DNA of 10,876 nucleotides from an uncultured Selenomonadales bacterium (GTDB lineage: Bacteria; Bacillota; Negativicutes; Selenomonadales; Selenomonadaceae), in contig CAMVIO010000047.1 in the NCBI GenBank assembly GCA_947167555.1, forward strand, positions 1 to 10,876, in the 5' to 3' direction. The position numbers and the translations under genes are program-made. The notes below the pieces were generated by a model. The model worked only from the letters and a program-made list of their open reading frames with translations, did not search any database and was not told where the DNA came from. Shown here piece after piece: positions 1 to 7,882 of this stretch (positions within the stretch are counted from its first letter, which is position 1; each line of letters starts with the position of its first letter).

Positions 1-2555
1 TTGTAGCAAAGCTGTCCGAAATCGGGCATATCGAACTCGTCCTTCGGACAAGGCACAGCGTAAACGGTACTGCCTATCTCCTTGAATTCCGCCGAGACGA
101 CATTTTCCGCAGGCAGCACGCCGACAGCGAAGGCCGCCAGCGTCGGCGGCACATGAAGCTCCATGAATGTGCCGGACATGGAATCCTTGCCGCCGATAGC
201 GGCGATATTCATTGAACGCTGAGCCCAAAACGCTCCGAGAAGCGCCGCAAAAGGCTTGCCCCATTTTTTTTCGTCTTTGCCAAGGCTTTCGAAGTATTCC
301 TGCAAGGTCAGCCATGCTTTTTCCTTGCTGCCGCCCATCGCAACGAGCTTCGACACGGCTTCAACAATGGAGTACATCGCGCCGTGGAACGGGCTCCATT
401 CCATAAGGTACGGATCGAGGCCATAAGTCATCGCCGTAGCGGTAGCCGTCTCCCCCTCGACCATCGGAAGCTTCGCCGCCATTCCCTCCTGCGGCGTCAT
501 TTGTTTCACACCGCCGAAGGGCATCAGGATCGTGCCCGCGCCAACGGTGGAGTCGAAACGCTCCGACAGCCCCTTTTGCGCGCATACATTGAGGCGAGAA
601 AGATTCTTGAACCACGCGGCATATAGATTTTCGCCGCACACCTCGATCTCTTCGGGCAAACGGGAAAGATAGCGATCCTCGATATCGGGCTGGACAACTT
701 CCGCCTCGACATGCTGACGAACGCCGTTCGTCGCGAGAAATTTTCGTGAAAGATCCACGATGGGCTTCCCGCGCCAACGCATGACGAGACGCGGCTCCTC
801 GGTAACAGTCGCGACTTCCGTCGCTTCGAGGTTTTCCTCGTCCGCCGCTTGGATGAACGCGGCGACGTCCTCCATCGCGAGCACGACAGCCATGCGTTCC
901 TGGGATTCGGAAATTGCCAATTCCGTGCCGTCGAGCCCTTCGTATTTTTTGGGTACGGCGTCGAGATTGACGGCAAGCCCGTCGGTCAGTTCGCCGATGG
1001 CGACAGCGACGCCGCCCGCGCCGAAGTCATTGCACCGCTTGATCATCCGCGCAATCTCAGGCCGACGGAACAGACGCTGGATTTTCCGCTCCGTCGGAGG
1101 ATTTCCCTTTTGCACTTCCGCGCCGCATTCCGACAACGAATCAATCGTGTGCTCCTTCGACGAGCCCGTTGCGCCGCCGCAGCCGTCACGCCCTGTACGA
1201 CCGCCCACGAGCACCACCATATCCCCTGGCTCCGGGCTTTGCCGCACGACGTTTTCTTTCGGCGCGGCGGCAATGACAGCGCCGATTTCCATGCGCTTCG
1301 CCATATATCCGGGATGGTAGACCTCCGCCACCTGTCCCGTCGCGAGACCGATCTGGTTGCCATAGGAACTGTATCCGGCGGCCGCCTCCCGCGTGATCTT
1401 TTTCTGCGGCAGCTTGCCCGCCCGTGTATCCTTCAGCGGCGTGCGCGGGTCCGCCGCGCCGGTCAGCCGCATCGCCTGATAGACATAGGAACGTCCGGAC
1501 AGCGGGTCGCGGATTGCGCCGCCGAGACAAGTGGCCGCGCCGCCGAAAGGCTCGATCTCCGTCGGATGGTTGTGTGTCTCGTTCTTGAACATCACAAGCC
1601 ATTTTTCCGTCTTGCCGTCATGGTCCGCGTCCACGACAACCGAGCAGGCATTGACCTCCTCCGAAGCGTCAAGGGCGTCGAGCTTTCCTTCCTCGCGCAT
1701 CGCCTTCATGCCCATGACCGCGATGTCCATCAATGTGACGTCACGTTCCGCATCCGCGCCGTAAACCTTTTGGCGATCGAAAAGATATTTCTCATAAGCC
1801 GTCTCGATGGCCGGACGATAAACGCCGTCCTCAAAAGTCACATGGTCGATGGCCGTCCTGAACGTCGTATGTCGGCAATGATCGGACCAATACGTATCGA
1901 TCACGCGAAGCTCGGTAATCGTCGGCGTCCGCTGCTCTATGTCGCGGAAATACCCCTGGCAGAAAACGAGATCGTCAAGGTTCATCGCCAGCCCGTGCGC
2001 CACCAAAAACGACGCAAGCTTCGTCTCCAGATAATCGTTGAAATCCGAAAGGACCTCGACATCCGGCGGCTCTTCCATCGCCATCGCCAACGTCGACGGC
2101 TTTTTCAGGGACGCTTCCCGACATTCGACTTCATTGATTAAATAGGATTTGATTCCGTTGAACGCCGCGTCCGAAATCTTGCCGACAAGCAGCACAAGCG
2201 TCGCCGTGCGGATAATCGGGCGCTCCTTTTGCGTGACGAGCTGCACGCACTGCGCCGCCGAGTCCGCGCGCTGGTCGTATTGCCCCGGCAGATATTCAAT
2301 GGCGAATTTCCTCGTGTTCGGGAAATTCGGCAGCTTTTCCTCATAGACCACGTCCACCGGCGGCTCCGCAAAAACCACGTCGCGCACCGCTTTGTATTCC
2401 TCGTCGCTGAGCCCCTCGATATCGTAGCGGCGAATCAGACGAACCGTGCGCAGCCCTACAAGCCGGAAGCTCTCGATAAGATCCTCCGCGAGCTGGCGCG
2501 CCGGGACGTCAAAAAAACCTTGCCGCTTTTCGACAAAAAGCCTACGGACCGTCAT
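1..2555 (-). CDS. purL: Phosphoribosylformylglycinamidine synthase, long single-chain form (3' end cut by window)
   Basis: This enzyme makes FGAM from FGAR, ATP and glutamine, the fourth step of de novo purine synthesis in the cytoplasm. The minus-strand frame stays open from an ATG at 2555 to base 1, giving 851 residues with no stop; the C-terminal part, including the glutaminase domain expected in this form, lies outside. Visible landmarks are SDHCRH near residues 224-229, ETHNHPTEIEPFGG near 326-339 (the ATP/metal-binding signature of PurL/PurM-type domains), a glycine-rich GGRTGRDGCGGATGSS near 451-466, FGAGGVAVAIGEL in the middle, and GGKDSMSGTF in the second synthetase half. The family of about 1250 residues is the large PurL clade found in clostridia and relatives, not the small PurL that needs PurS and PurQ. 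The start has an AGGAGG ribosome site 7 bases upstream and overlaps the stop of the preceding gene by ATGA, so the two are probably translationally coupled. Family assignment is very secure; the clade label is by memory of motifs. Confidence 0.95.
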   Translation of the reverse strand, partial: MTVRRLFVEKRQGFFDVPARQLAEDLIESFRLVGLRTVRLIRRYDIEGLSDEEYKAVRDVVFAEPPVDVVYEEKLPNFPNTRKFAIEYLPGQYDQRADSAAQCVQLVTQKERPIIRTATLVLLVGKISDAAFNGIKSYLINEVECREASLKKPSTLAMAMEEPPDVEVLSDFNDYLETKLASFLVAHGLAMNLDDLVFCQGYFRDIEQRTPTITELRVIDTYWSDHCRHTTFRTAIDHVTFEDGVYRPAIETAYEKYLFDRQKVYGADAERDVTLMDIAVMGMKAMREEGKLDALDASEEVNACSVVVDADHDGKTEKWLVMFKNETHNHPTEIEPFGGAATCLGGAIRDPLSGRSYVYQAMRLTGAADPRTPLKDTRAGKLPQKKITREAAAGYSSYGNQIGLATGQVAEVYHPGYMAKRMEIGAVIAAAPKENVVRQSPEPGDMVVLVGGRTGRDGCGGATGSSKEHTIDSLSECGAEVQKGNPPTERKIQRLFRRPEIARMIKRCNDFGAGGVAVAIGELTDGLAVNLDAVPKKYEGLDGTELAISESQERMAVVLAMEDVAAFIQAADEENLEATEVATVTEEPRLVMRWRGKPIVDLSRKFLATNGVRQHVEAEVVQPDIEDRYLSRLPEEIEVCGENLYAAWFKNLSRLNVCAQKGLSERFDSTVGAGTILMPFGGVKQMTPQEGMAAKLPMVEGETATATAMTYGLDPYLMEWSPFHGAMYSIVEAVSKLVAMGGSKEKAWLTLQEYFESLGKDEKKWGKPFAALLGAFWAQRSMNIAAIGGKDSMSGTFMELHVPPTLAAFAVGVLPAENVVSAEFKEIGSTVYAVPCPKDEFDMPDFGQLCY

Positions 2556-3040
2556 TGAAAGTCCTCCTCTATCAAATCCACCGAAACCTTCACGACCACT
2601 TTCAAAACCCTGGACGGTTCCTCGTCAATGGCGATGCAGGGACAGTGGATGTCTTTCGGCGTCAATATGGCGAAGCACCCATCGGAAAGCACGAAATCAC
2701 TTTCCGGCTCCAGTCTCTCATAAAAGACGATATCCTTCTCCTCGTCGTAAGGCACGGATTCCTTCAGTGCCGGCGTAAACGCGCACCAGCCGATAAACTC
2801 CTGCCCTTCCGCCACATACTGTACATCCACATACTTGCGATGCGACTCCGGGCGGCACTCTTTCATCGGTTTCGTCTGATAGCGCGATACCGTCGCGTAA
2901 ATGTGGTCGCCGTCGATCTCATAACGCCCGTCCTTCAGCTTCGAAAAATCCGTTTCCTTCAGATATGCCAACGCGCGCTCCATCGCCGGAGGAAAAACGA
3001 TGCCCGCCGTATCGTCATCCCAGATATTCCCGATAATCAT
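2552..3040 (-). CDS. YhcH/YjgK/YiaL (TabA-like, DUF386) cupin-fold protein
   Basis: A 162-residue protein of the YhcH/YjgK/YiaL family, which includes E. coli TabA and EbgC-like proteins. These are small beta-sandwich proteins with a presumed metal site; several members sit in sugar or sialic acid operons, but the biochemical role is poorly defined. Full family length is present. The typical ESHRKYVDVQYV block lies at residues 65-76, with E65, H67 and D72 as likely metal-site residues, followed by GQEFIGW, and a late TPKDIHCP block carrying H132. The ATG at 3040 has a GGGAGG ribosome site 8 bases upstream. Its TGA overlaps the purL ATG (ATGA at 2552-2555), so it is the leading gene of a two-gene unit with purine synthesis, which is not the usual sugar-catabolic context. 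Family call is strong; function in this operon is unknown. Confidence 0.88.
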   Translation of the reverse strand: MIIGNIWDDDTAGIVFPPAMERALAYLKETDFSKLKDGRYEIDGDHIYATVSRYQTKPMKECRPESHRKYVDVQYVAEGQEFIGWCAFTPALKESVPYDEEKDIVFYERLEPESDFVLSDGCFAILTPKDIHCPCIAIDEEPSRVLKVVVKVSVDLIEEDFQ

Positions 3041-3063
3041 CGCAAAAGCCTCCCGTGATCCCC

Positions 3064-3086
3064 GCGGCCTTACCTTTAGGAGCCGC
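3064..3086. other. Short GC hairpin in the leader of the yhcH-purL unit
   Basis: GCGGC at 3064-3068 can pair with GCCGC at 3082-3086 around a 13-base loop. It lies 24 bases upstream of the minus-strand ATG at 3040, close to the ribosome site. There is no T-run after it on either strand, so it is not a standard terminator. It may be a small leader structure or chance; it does not resemble a purine, THF or ZTP riboswitch as far as I can judge. Confidence 0.25.
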
Positions 3087-3139
3087 CCGAAAATAAACTT
3101 CGATTCCCGCCTGCCTGAAATTTATTTCTTTACAGTTCC

Positions 3140-3168
3140 TTGCGCACTCCGACCGCCTATGATAATAT
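3140..3168 (+). promoter_or_regulatory. Predicted promoter of the Lrp-regulator/aminotransferase operon
   Basis: A weak -35 box TTGCGC (3140-3145) is 17 bases from TAATAT (3163-3168), and the -10 carries an upstream TGA, making an extended -10 (TGATAATAT, 3160-3168). Transcription would start near 3175 and give a leader of about 60 bases before the ATG at 3238. The box matches are moderate; the extended -10 is the main support. Confidence 0.5.
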
Positions 3169-3170
3169 CT

Positions 3171-3194
3171 ATTTGTTTATTGTAATAAAAATAT
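3171..3194. promoter_or_regulatory. AT-rich palindrome over the predicted start site, candidate operator
   Basis: TTTATT-GT-AATAAA at 3176-3189 is a perfect inverted repeat with a two-base centre, extended by further matching bases out to 3171 and 3194. It begins just after the predicted -10 box, so a bound protein would overlap the transcription start. Lrp/AsnC regulators commonly act on their own promoters at AT-rich partly symmetrical sites, so the product of the gene starting at 3238 is the obvious candidate ligand. Binding is inferred only. Confidence 0.4.
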
Positions 3195-3237
3195 GCCGGA
3201 TATGCAATCAAATTCCACAGAAATCGGAGGTTTTTTC

Positions 3238-3713
3238 ATGAACGAACTGCTCTCGCTCTTGGAGCACGACGCGCGCCGTCCGCTGCCGGAGCTGGCCGGA
3301 GTCCTCAAACGGAGCGAATACGAGGTGGAAAAAGAAATCAAGGCGCTGGAAAAAGAGCGCATCATTCTCGGCTACAACACCCTGATCGACTGGAACAAGG
3401 CCGGAACACACAAAGTCACCGCCTTCATCGAGGTCAACCTGACGCCCCAGCGCGACGTGGGATTCGACGCAATCGCCGATCGTATCTCCCGCTTTGACGA
3501 AGTCCGCTCCGTTTTTTTGATGAGCGGCAACTTCGACCTGCTCGTCATCGTCGAGGAGGAATCGTTGCAGGAAATCGCGGATTTCATCGCGCAACGTCTC
3601 GCGACCATCGACGGCGTCACCTCGACGCGCAGCCATTTCATGCTGAAGCCCTACAAGAAAGACGGCATCATGACCGGACCGAAAGCGCGCGATCATCGTC
3701 TGGTGGTGTCGCC

Positions 3714-3717
<4 letters not shown>
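3238..3717 (+). CDS. Lrp/AsnC-family transcriptional regulator (AlaR-like)
   Basis: A 159-residue DNA-binding regulator with the two-part Lrp layout: an N-terminal winged helix region (about residues 1-50, with LEHDARRPLPELAGVLKRS and the IKALEKERIILGY turn) and a C-terminal RAM ligand-binding and oligomerisation domain (about 60-140, with VTAFIEVNLTP and the SGNFDLLVIVE strand). A longer frame opens at 3193, but ATG 3238 is preferred because GGAGG stands 7 bases upstream and the extra 15 residues do not belong to the family. Its TGA overlaps the aminotransferase ATG (ATGA, 3714-3717), so the two are a coupled operon. Bacillus subtilis alaR-alaT has the same pairing, an Lrp-type regulator with an alanine transaminase. 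By analogy it may sense an amino acid and control its partner. Family certain, ligand not known. Confidence 0.9.
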
Positions 3718-4898
<1,181 letters not shown>

Positions 4899-4935
4899 TA
4901 TATGCCTAAAAGAAATCCCGTTTCGGAATAAAAAG

Positions 4936-4965
4936 TTGTCCTTTGTCTCAATTCTTTGGTAAAAT
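4936..4965 (+). promoter_or_regulatory. Predicted promoter of the XRE regulator gene
   Basis: TTGTCC (4936-4941), an 18-base spacer and TAAAAT (4960-4965), with TG one base upstream of the -10 giving an extended -10 (TGGTAAAAT). Start of transcription would be near 4972, about 37 bases before the ATG at 5009. This lets the gene be expressed apart from the aminotransferase operon, although read-through cannot be excluded because no terminator is seen between them. Confidence 0.6.
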
Positions 4966-5008
4966 ATAGGGTAGGATTTTTGGAAACTGCTTGCAAGGGG
5001 GATTTTTC

Positions 5009-5365
5009 ATGCAAAGCAATCGTCTGCGCTATCTTCGCGAAAAAGAATCGATGACTCAGACGGACATCGCTCATGCGCTTCATATCGGCCAGTCCACATA
5101 CAACCGTTATGAACGTGGTATACGCGAACCGGATCATGAAACGCTGAAAAAAATAGCGGACTACTTTCATGTTTCCCTTGACTTCCTGCTGAAGCATGAC
5201 CGTCCCTACACGCGAAAAGAGCCGGACATCGACCTGTCGGCTTTCCTTTTGGACGGCTCCTACAAAATCTTTTCCAAAACGCCGACGCAAAAGGACCGCA
5301 AAAAGCTGGTCAACATCCTGAACGCTCTTTACGGCGACGAAACGGAAGGCAAGAAACATTCCTGA
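5009..5365 (+). CDS. Small XRE-family helix-turn-helix transcriptional regulator
   Basis: A 118-residue protein with an N-terminal Cro/C1-type helix-turn-helix at about residues 3-62: LRYLREKESMTQTDIAHAL forms the first helices, IGQSTYNRYERGIREPD the recognition helix and turn, and LKKIADYFHVSLDFLL the closing helices. The C-terminal 50 residues (DLSAFLLDGSYKIFSK, DRKKLVNILNALYG) look helical and may serve dimerisation; no peptidase, cupin or other sensor domain is present. ATG 5009 is chosen over an upstream TTG at 4991 because AAGGGGG lies 7 bases before it. The gene is single, with its own promoter and terminator, and its base composition looks slightly richer in AT than its neighbours. 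Target genes and signal are unknown; no toxin or phage partner is adjacent. Domain call is strong. Confidence 0.88.
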   Translation: MQSNRLRYLREKESMTQTDIAHALHIGQSTYNRYERGIREPDHETLKKIADYFHVSLDFLLKHDRPYTRKEPDIDLSAFLLDGSYKIFSKTPTQKDRKKLVNILNALYGDETEGKKHS

Positions 5366-5382
5366 ATATGGCAAAAGCAAAG

Positions 5383-5418
5383 AGGCTCGCGAGACACATC
5401 TTGTCCCGCGAGCCTTTT
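5383..5418. terminator. Bidirectional terminator between the XRE and Crp/Fnr genes
   Basis: AGGCTCGCG (5383-5391) pairs with CGCGAGCCT (5407-5415); after one A-C mismatch, GACA pairs with TGTC around a CATCT loop. TTTTCCTTT follows on the plus strand, and on the minus strand the hairpin is followed by a CTCTTTGCTTTT tail. It serves the XRE gene ending at 5365 and the convergent regulator gene ending at 5442. Confidence 0.85.
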
Positions 5419-5441
5419 CCTTTACCATGATTCCGTTGCGT

Positions 5442-6107
5442 TCATTTCTTCAGTTCCATCCAGCCGTCGCCGCAGACAATCAGTCCTTCGTCCTCCATGC
5501 GGCCGATTTCCCGGGTCAACGCGCTGCGGTTGCATTCCAGCACCTTCGCGAGCTGCACGCGGCCGGGCACCTGCACGCGATGCGTTCCTTGTGCTTTTTC
5601 CTGTTGAATCAGGTGCAGACGCAGACGCCCCCGCACCGTATGCTGAGAAAGCACTTCGATTTTTTGGACCATATCAAACATCATACGAGACAAGATCGCG
5701 AAAAGATTCCGCGCCACAGCCCCCTGCACGCCGCCCGTTTCGGAATAAGCCTTTTCCATCTCCCGGTACGGAAGCCACAGAATCGAAACTCTTGTCCGCA
5801 TTTCGAGCATCATGCTGCTGCAGACGTCCGTCCCAACCACCGCCCAGACATTGCCGAATAAAGCGCCTTCCTCCAGTTCGTAAGCGAGCACCTCGTTCCC
5901 GGTCGGATCGGTTAAAAGCACCTGCACCAATCCATGCAGCACAATTCCGATTCGGGGAAGATCCCCATGCGTATAAGGAATACGCGCCCCTTTCGAAAAG
6001 GTCTGCACATACCCGCCGACCTGCCGTACAAACAGTGAAGCTTCTTTCTCGTCGATGCCCGAAAAAATCGGTAATCCCTGAAAATCAATTTCCTGCTCGT
6101 CCAACAC
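5442..6107 (-). CDS. Crp/Fnr-family transcriptional regulator
   Basis: A 221-residue regulator with an N-terminal cyclic-nucleotide-binding-like beta barrel (about residues 10-125, with RIGIVLHGLVQVLL and YELEEGALFGNVWAV), a central dimer helix (GAVARNLFAILSRMMFDMVQ, leading to RGRLRLHLIQ) and a C-terminal winged helix (RVQLAKVLECNRSALTREI as the helix-turn-helix, then RMEDEGLIV). It lacks an N-terminal cysteine cluster for an FeS centre, and I see no clear cAMP-contact RxxS, so the effector is unknown. In-frame ATGs exist at 6149 and 6131, but neither has a ribosome site, and 6149 lies inside the predicted -10. GTG 6107 is preferred, with GGAGG 8 bases upstream. The gene follows efp on the same strand but a strong hairpin and its own promoter separate them. 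Family secure; start moderately secure. Confidence 0.88.
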   Translation of the reverse strand: MLDEQEIDFQGLPIFSGIDEKEASLFVRQVGGYVQTFSKGARIPYTHGDLPRIGIVLHGLVQVLLTDPTGNEVLAYELEEGALFGNVWAVVGTDVCSSMMLEMRTRVSILWLPYREMEKAYSETGGVQGAVARNLFAILSRMMFDMVQKIEVLSQHTVRGRLRLHLIQQEKAQGTHRVQVPGRVQLAKVLECNRSALTREIGRMEDEGLIVCGDGWMELKK

Positions 6108-6133
6108 GACATATTCCTCCAAGAGAACCATAA

Positions 6134-6145
6134 TTTGTATACAAA
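6134..6145. promoter_or_regulatory. Perfect 12-bp palindrome at the crp-like gene's predicted start site
   Basis: TTTGTATACAAA reads the same on both strands and lies 3 bases beyond the predicted -10, so it covers the expected start of transcription and sits upstream of the GTG start. Its position suits an autoregulatory repressor site. It is shorter than, and different from, the classical Crp or Fnr half-sites, so the binding protein is unproven. I saw no second exact copy in the window. Confidence 0.45.
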
Positions 6146-6147
6146 AC

Positions 6148-6156
6148 ATTATATCA
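6148..6156 (-). promoter_or_regulatory. Extended -10 promoter of the Crp/Fnr-like gene
   Basis: Read on the minus strand, TGATATAAT gives an exact TATAAT with the TG extension. The -35 region would fall in the 3' arm of the efp terminator hairpin and has no recognisable TTGACA, which is tolerated for extended -10 promoters. Transcription should start near 6141. Confidence 0.65.
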
Positions 6157-6160
6157 TAAG

Positions 6161-6210
6161 AAAAAGCCTATAGTGGTTGCAAATGCAACCACTATAGGCT
6201 TTTTCTTTTT
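6161..6210. terminator. Strong terminator after efp (perfect 20-bp stem)
   Basis: Bases 6161-6180 are the exact reverse complement of 6185-6204, with a 4-base loop. On the minus strand the stem ends in TTTTTCTTA, ending the aroQ-pepP-efp transcript. On the plus strand it is followed by an even longer T-rich run (6200-6218), so it would also stop transcripts antisense to the operon. The crp-like promoter abuts it directly. Confidence 0.9.
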
Positions 6211-6226
6211 TCTTTTTCCTGTCGGA

Positions 6227-6784
6227 TTACGCGCGCTCGATGTATGCGCCGGTGCGGGTATCGACGCGGAGCTTGTCGCCCTCATTGACGAACAGCGGCA
6301 CGCGAACTTCGTAACCCGTCTCGACCTTCGCCATCTTCGTCGCACCCGTAGCCGTATTGCCCTTGACACTGGGCTCGCACTCAACGACCTCCAGCACGAC
6401 GGCGTTCGGCAACGAAATGCCGATCACACGCCCCTTGAAGGACTGGACGACAACTTCCATCTCTTCCTTCAGATAATTCAGCGCGTCGCCAAGCTGTTCC
6501 TTCGTCAGCTCAGTCTGCTCAAAGCTCTCGGTATCCATGAACGTGTACTGCCCGTCGGACTCGTAGAGATACTGCATCTTGCGGCTCTCCAGATGCGCGG
6601 GCGGCATCTTCTCGTTCGGGTTGAAGGTGCGCTCGATGACGGCGCCCGTCTCCACGTTCTTGATCTTCGTGCGGACGAAAGCCGCGCCCTTGCCCGGCTT
6701 GACATGCTGGAACTCGACGACCTGCCACGCGCCCCCGTCAATCTCAATCGTAAGTCCCGTCCTGAAATCTGTGCTTGAAATCAT
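6227..6784 (-). CDS. efp: Translation elongation factor P
   Basis: EF-P binds the ribosome between the P and E sites and relieves stalling at runs of proline. The protein has 185 residues, the normal length, with an N-terminal KOW-like domain and two OB-type domains. The modification loop reads HVKPGKGAAF at residues 27-36, placing the functional lysine at K32, as in Bacillus-type EF-P. The FVRTKIKNVETG and RTFNPNEKMPPA segments and the C-terminal GYEVRVPLFVNEGDKLRVDTRTG signature are all present. The ATG at 6784 has a GGGAG ribosome site. It is the last gene of aroQ-pepP-efp, 24 bases after pepP, and ends in a strong terminator. No gene for a lysine modification enzyme (EpmA/EpmB or the rhamnose transferase EarP) is in this window. 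Identification is very secure. Confidence 0.97.
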   Translation of the reverse strand: MISSTDFRTGLTIEIDGGAWQVVEFQHVKPGKGAAFVRTKIKNVETGAVIERTFNPNEKMPPAHLESRKMQYLYESDGQYTFMDTESFEQTELTKEQLGDALNYLKEEMEVVVQSFKGRVIGISLPNAVVLEVVECEPSVKGNTATGATKMAKVETGYEVRVPLFVNEGDKLRVDTRTGAYIERA

Positions 6785-6808
6785 TTGTTTCTCTCCCTTT
6801 TGTTTTTA

Positions 6809-7882
6809 TTATAATTCCATCAGCTCTTTGCCGCTTTTCGTCAGCGGCACGCCGTCGTTTTCTGTCACAAGCACGGTATCCTCGATGCGGATACCGCCTT
6901 TCCCCGGCAGATAAACGCCCGGCTCCACCGTGACCAGCATCCCCGGAAGCAGATGCTCACAGTCGCTCTTTTTTGATAAGCGCGGTTCCTCGTGTATTTC
7001 GAGACCGAGACTGTGCCCGAGCCCGTGACCGAAATACTCTCCATACCCCGCATCCGCAAGCCGCTGCCGGACCAACCCGTCAACGTCCTTTCCAGACGCG
7101 CCGGGTTTCACCAACGAGACGCCAAACTCCTGCGCGTCCAGCACTGTCCCGTACAGCTTACGCTGTGCGTCGCTCGCGTGCCCCACGCATACGGTGCGCG
7201 TCATGTCCGAATGATACCCCTCGTACATCGCACCGAAATCCATTGTAACAAATTCTCCCGAAACAATCAACTTTTCTGTTGCAATTCCATGCGGAAGGCT
7301 TCCGCGCTCTCCTGATGCGACAATCGTCGTAAACGCAGGCCTCTCGGAGCCGAGACTGCGCATCGTCGTTTCCAGACGCACCGCCACTTCCCGCTCCGAG
7401 ACTCCCGGCCGGATAAATTTGACAACATCGAGAAACGCCGCGTCGGCAATTTCGCAAGCCTTTCGGATGCGGGCAATCTCTTCCGCCTCCTTGACCTCGC
7501 GCAATCTGTCGAGGTGGACGGAAACGTCAAGCGTTGCATTATGATCAAGCTGTTCGCCAAATCTCACAAACGTATCATAGAGCATCGCGTTCCCCTCGAA
7601 CGCCAGCTTTTTCCATCCCCGCGCCTTCACGCACTCCGCCGCCCGAGCAAAAAGCCCGTCTTTCTGCTCGACAATCTCAAAAAGCGGCGCTTGCTGCGCA
7701 GCCTGCTCCGTATATCGCGAGTCCGTGACAAGCAGCGCGTCATCCGGCGAAACCAGCAAAAGCGAATCGTCGCCGCGAAAGCCGCTGAAATAATGAAGAT
7801 TGACTTCCTTGTTCACGACCACGGCGTCCGCTTTTTTCTCGCTCAGAAACTCGCGCAGGCGGGAAAGCCGCTCCGCAATCAT
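6809..7882 (-). CDS. pepP: Xaa-Pro aminopeptidase (M24B family), PepP/YqhT-like
   Basis: A cytoplasmic dinuclear-metal peptidase that removes N-terminal residues preceding proline. The 357-residue chain has the N-terminal creatinase-type domain (residues 1-125, including VNKEVNLHYFSGFRGDDS) and the pita-bread catalytic domain. The five metal ligands are recognisable: D215 in TMDFGAMYEGYHSDMTRT, D226 in the same block, H290 in GHGLGHSLGL, E320 in VTVEPGVYLPGKGG and E334 in IRIEDTV. Catalytic histidines H198 (SLPHG), H286 and H297 also match the family. It lacks the extra N-terminal region of E. coli PepP, fitting the shorter Bacillus YqhT type. The ATG overlaps the aroQ stop (ATGA, 7879-7882), and efp follows. 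This order is conserved in Firmicutes. A link between proline-peptide turnover and EF-P is suggestive but unproven. Confidence 0.94.
   Translation of the reverse strand: MIAERLSRLREFLSEKKADAVVVNKEVNLHYFSGFRGDDSLLLVSPDDALLVTDSRYTEQAAQQAPLFEIVEQKDGLFARAAECVKARGWKKLAFEGNAMLYDTFVRFGEQLDHNATLDVSVHLDRLREVKEAEEIARIRKACEIADAAFLDVVKFIRPGVSEREVAVRLETTMRSLGSERPAFTTIVASGERGSLPHGIATEKLIVSGEFVTMDFGAMYEGYHSDMTRTVCVGHASDAQRKLYGTVLDAQEFGVSLVKPGASGKDVDGLVRQRLADAGYGEYFGHGLGHSLGLEIHEEPRLSKKSDCEHLLPGMLVTVEPGVYLPGKGGIRIEDTVLVTENDGVPLTKSGKELMEL

Noticed and set aside
849..2141. Long 430-codon plus-strand open frame
   Set aside because: It lies fully antisense to purL, whose minus-strand frame shows all family motifs. 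The plus product is rich in arginine and histidine with no recognisable domain, as expected of a GC-rich shadow frame.
3041..3139. Possible riboswitch ahead of the yhcH-purL unit
   Set aside because: I compared by eye with purine, THF and ZTP riboswitch core sequences and found no match. Only one short GC hairpin is present, with no T-run.
4908..4935. Possible terminator after the aminotransferase gene (ATCCCG-TTT-CGGAAT)
   Set aside because: Only a 6-position stem with one mismatch and a 3-base loop, followed by A-rich sequence on the plus strand. It is too weak to call.
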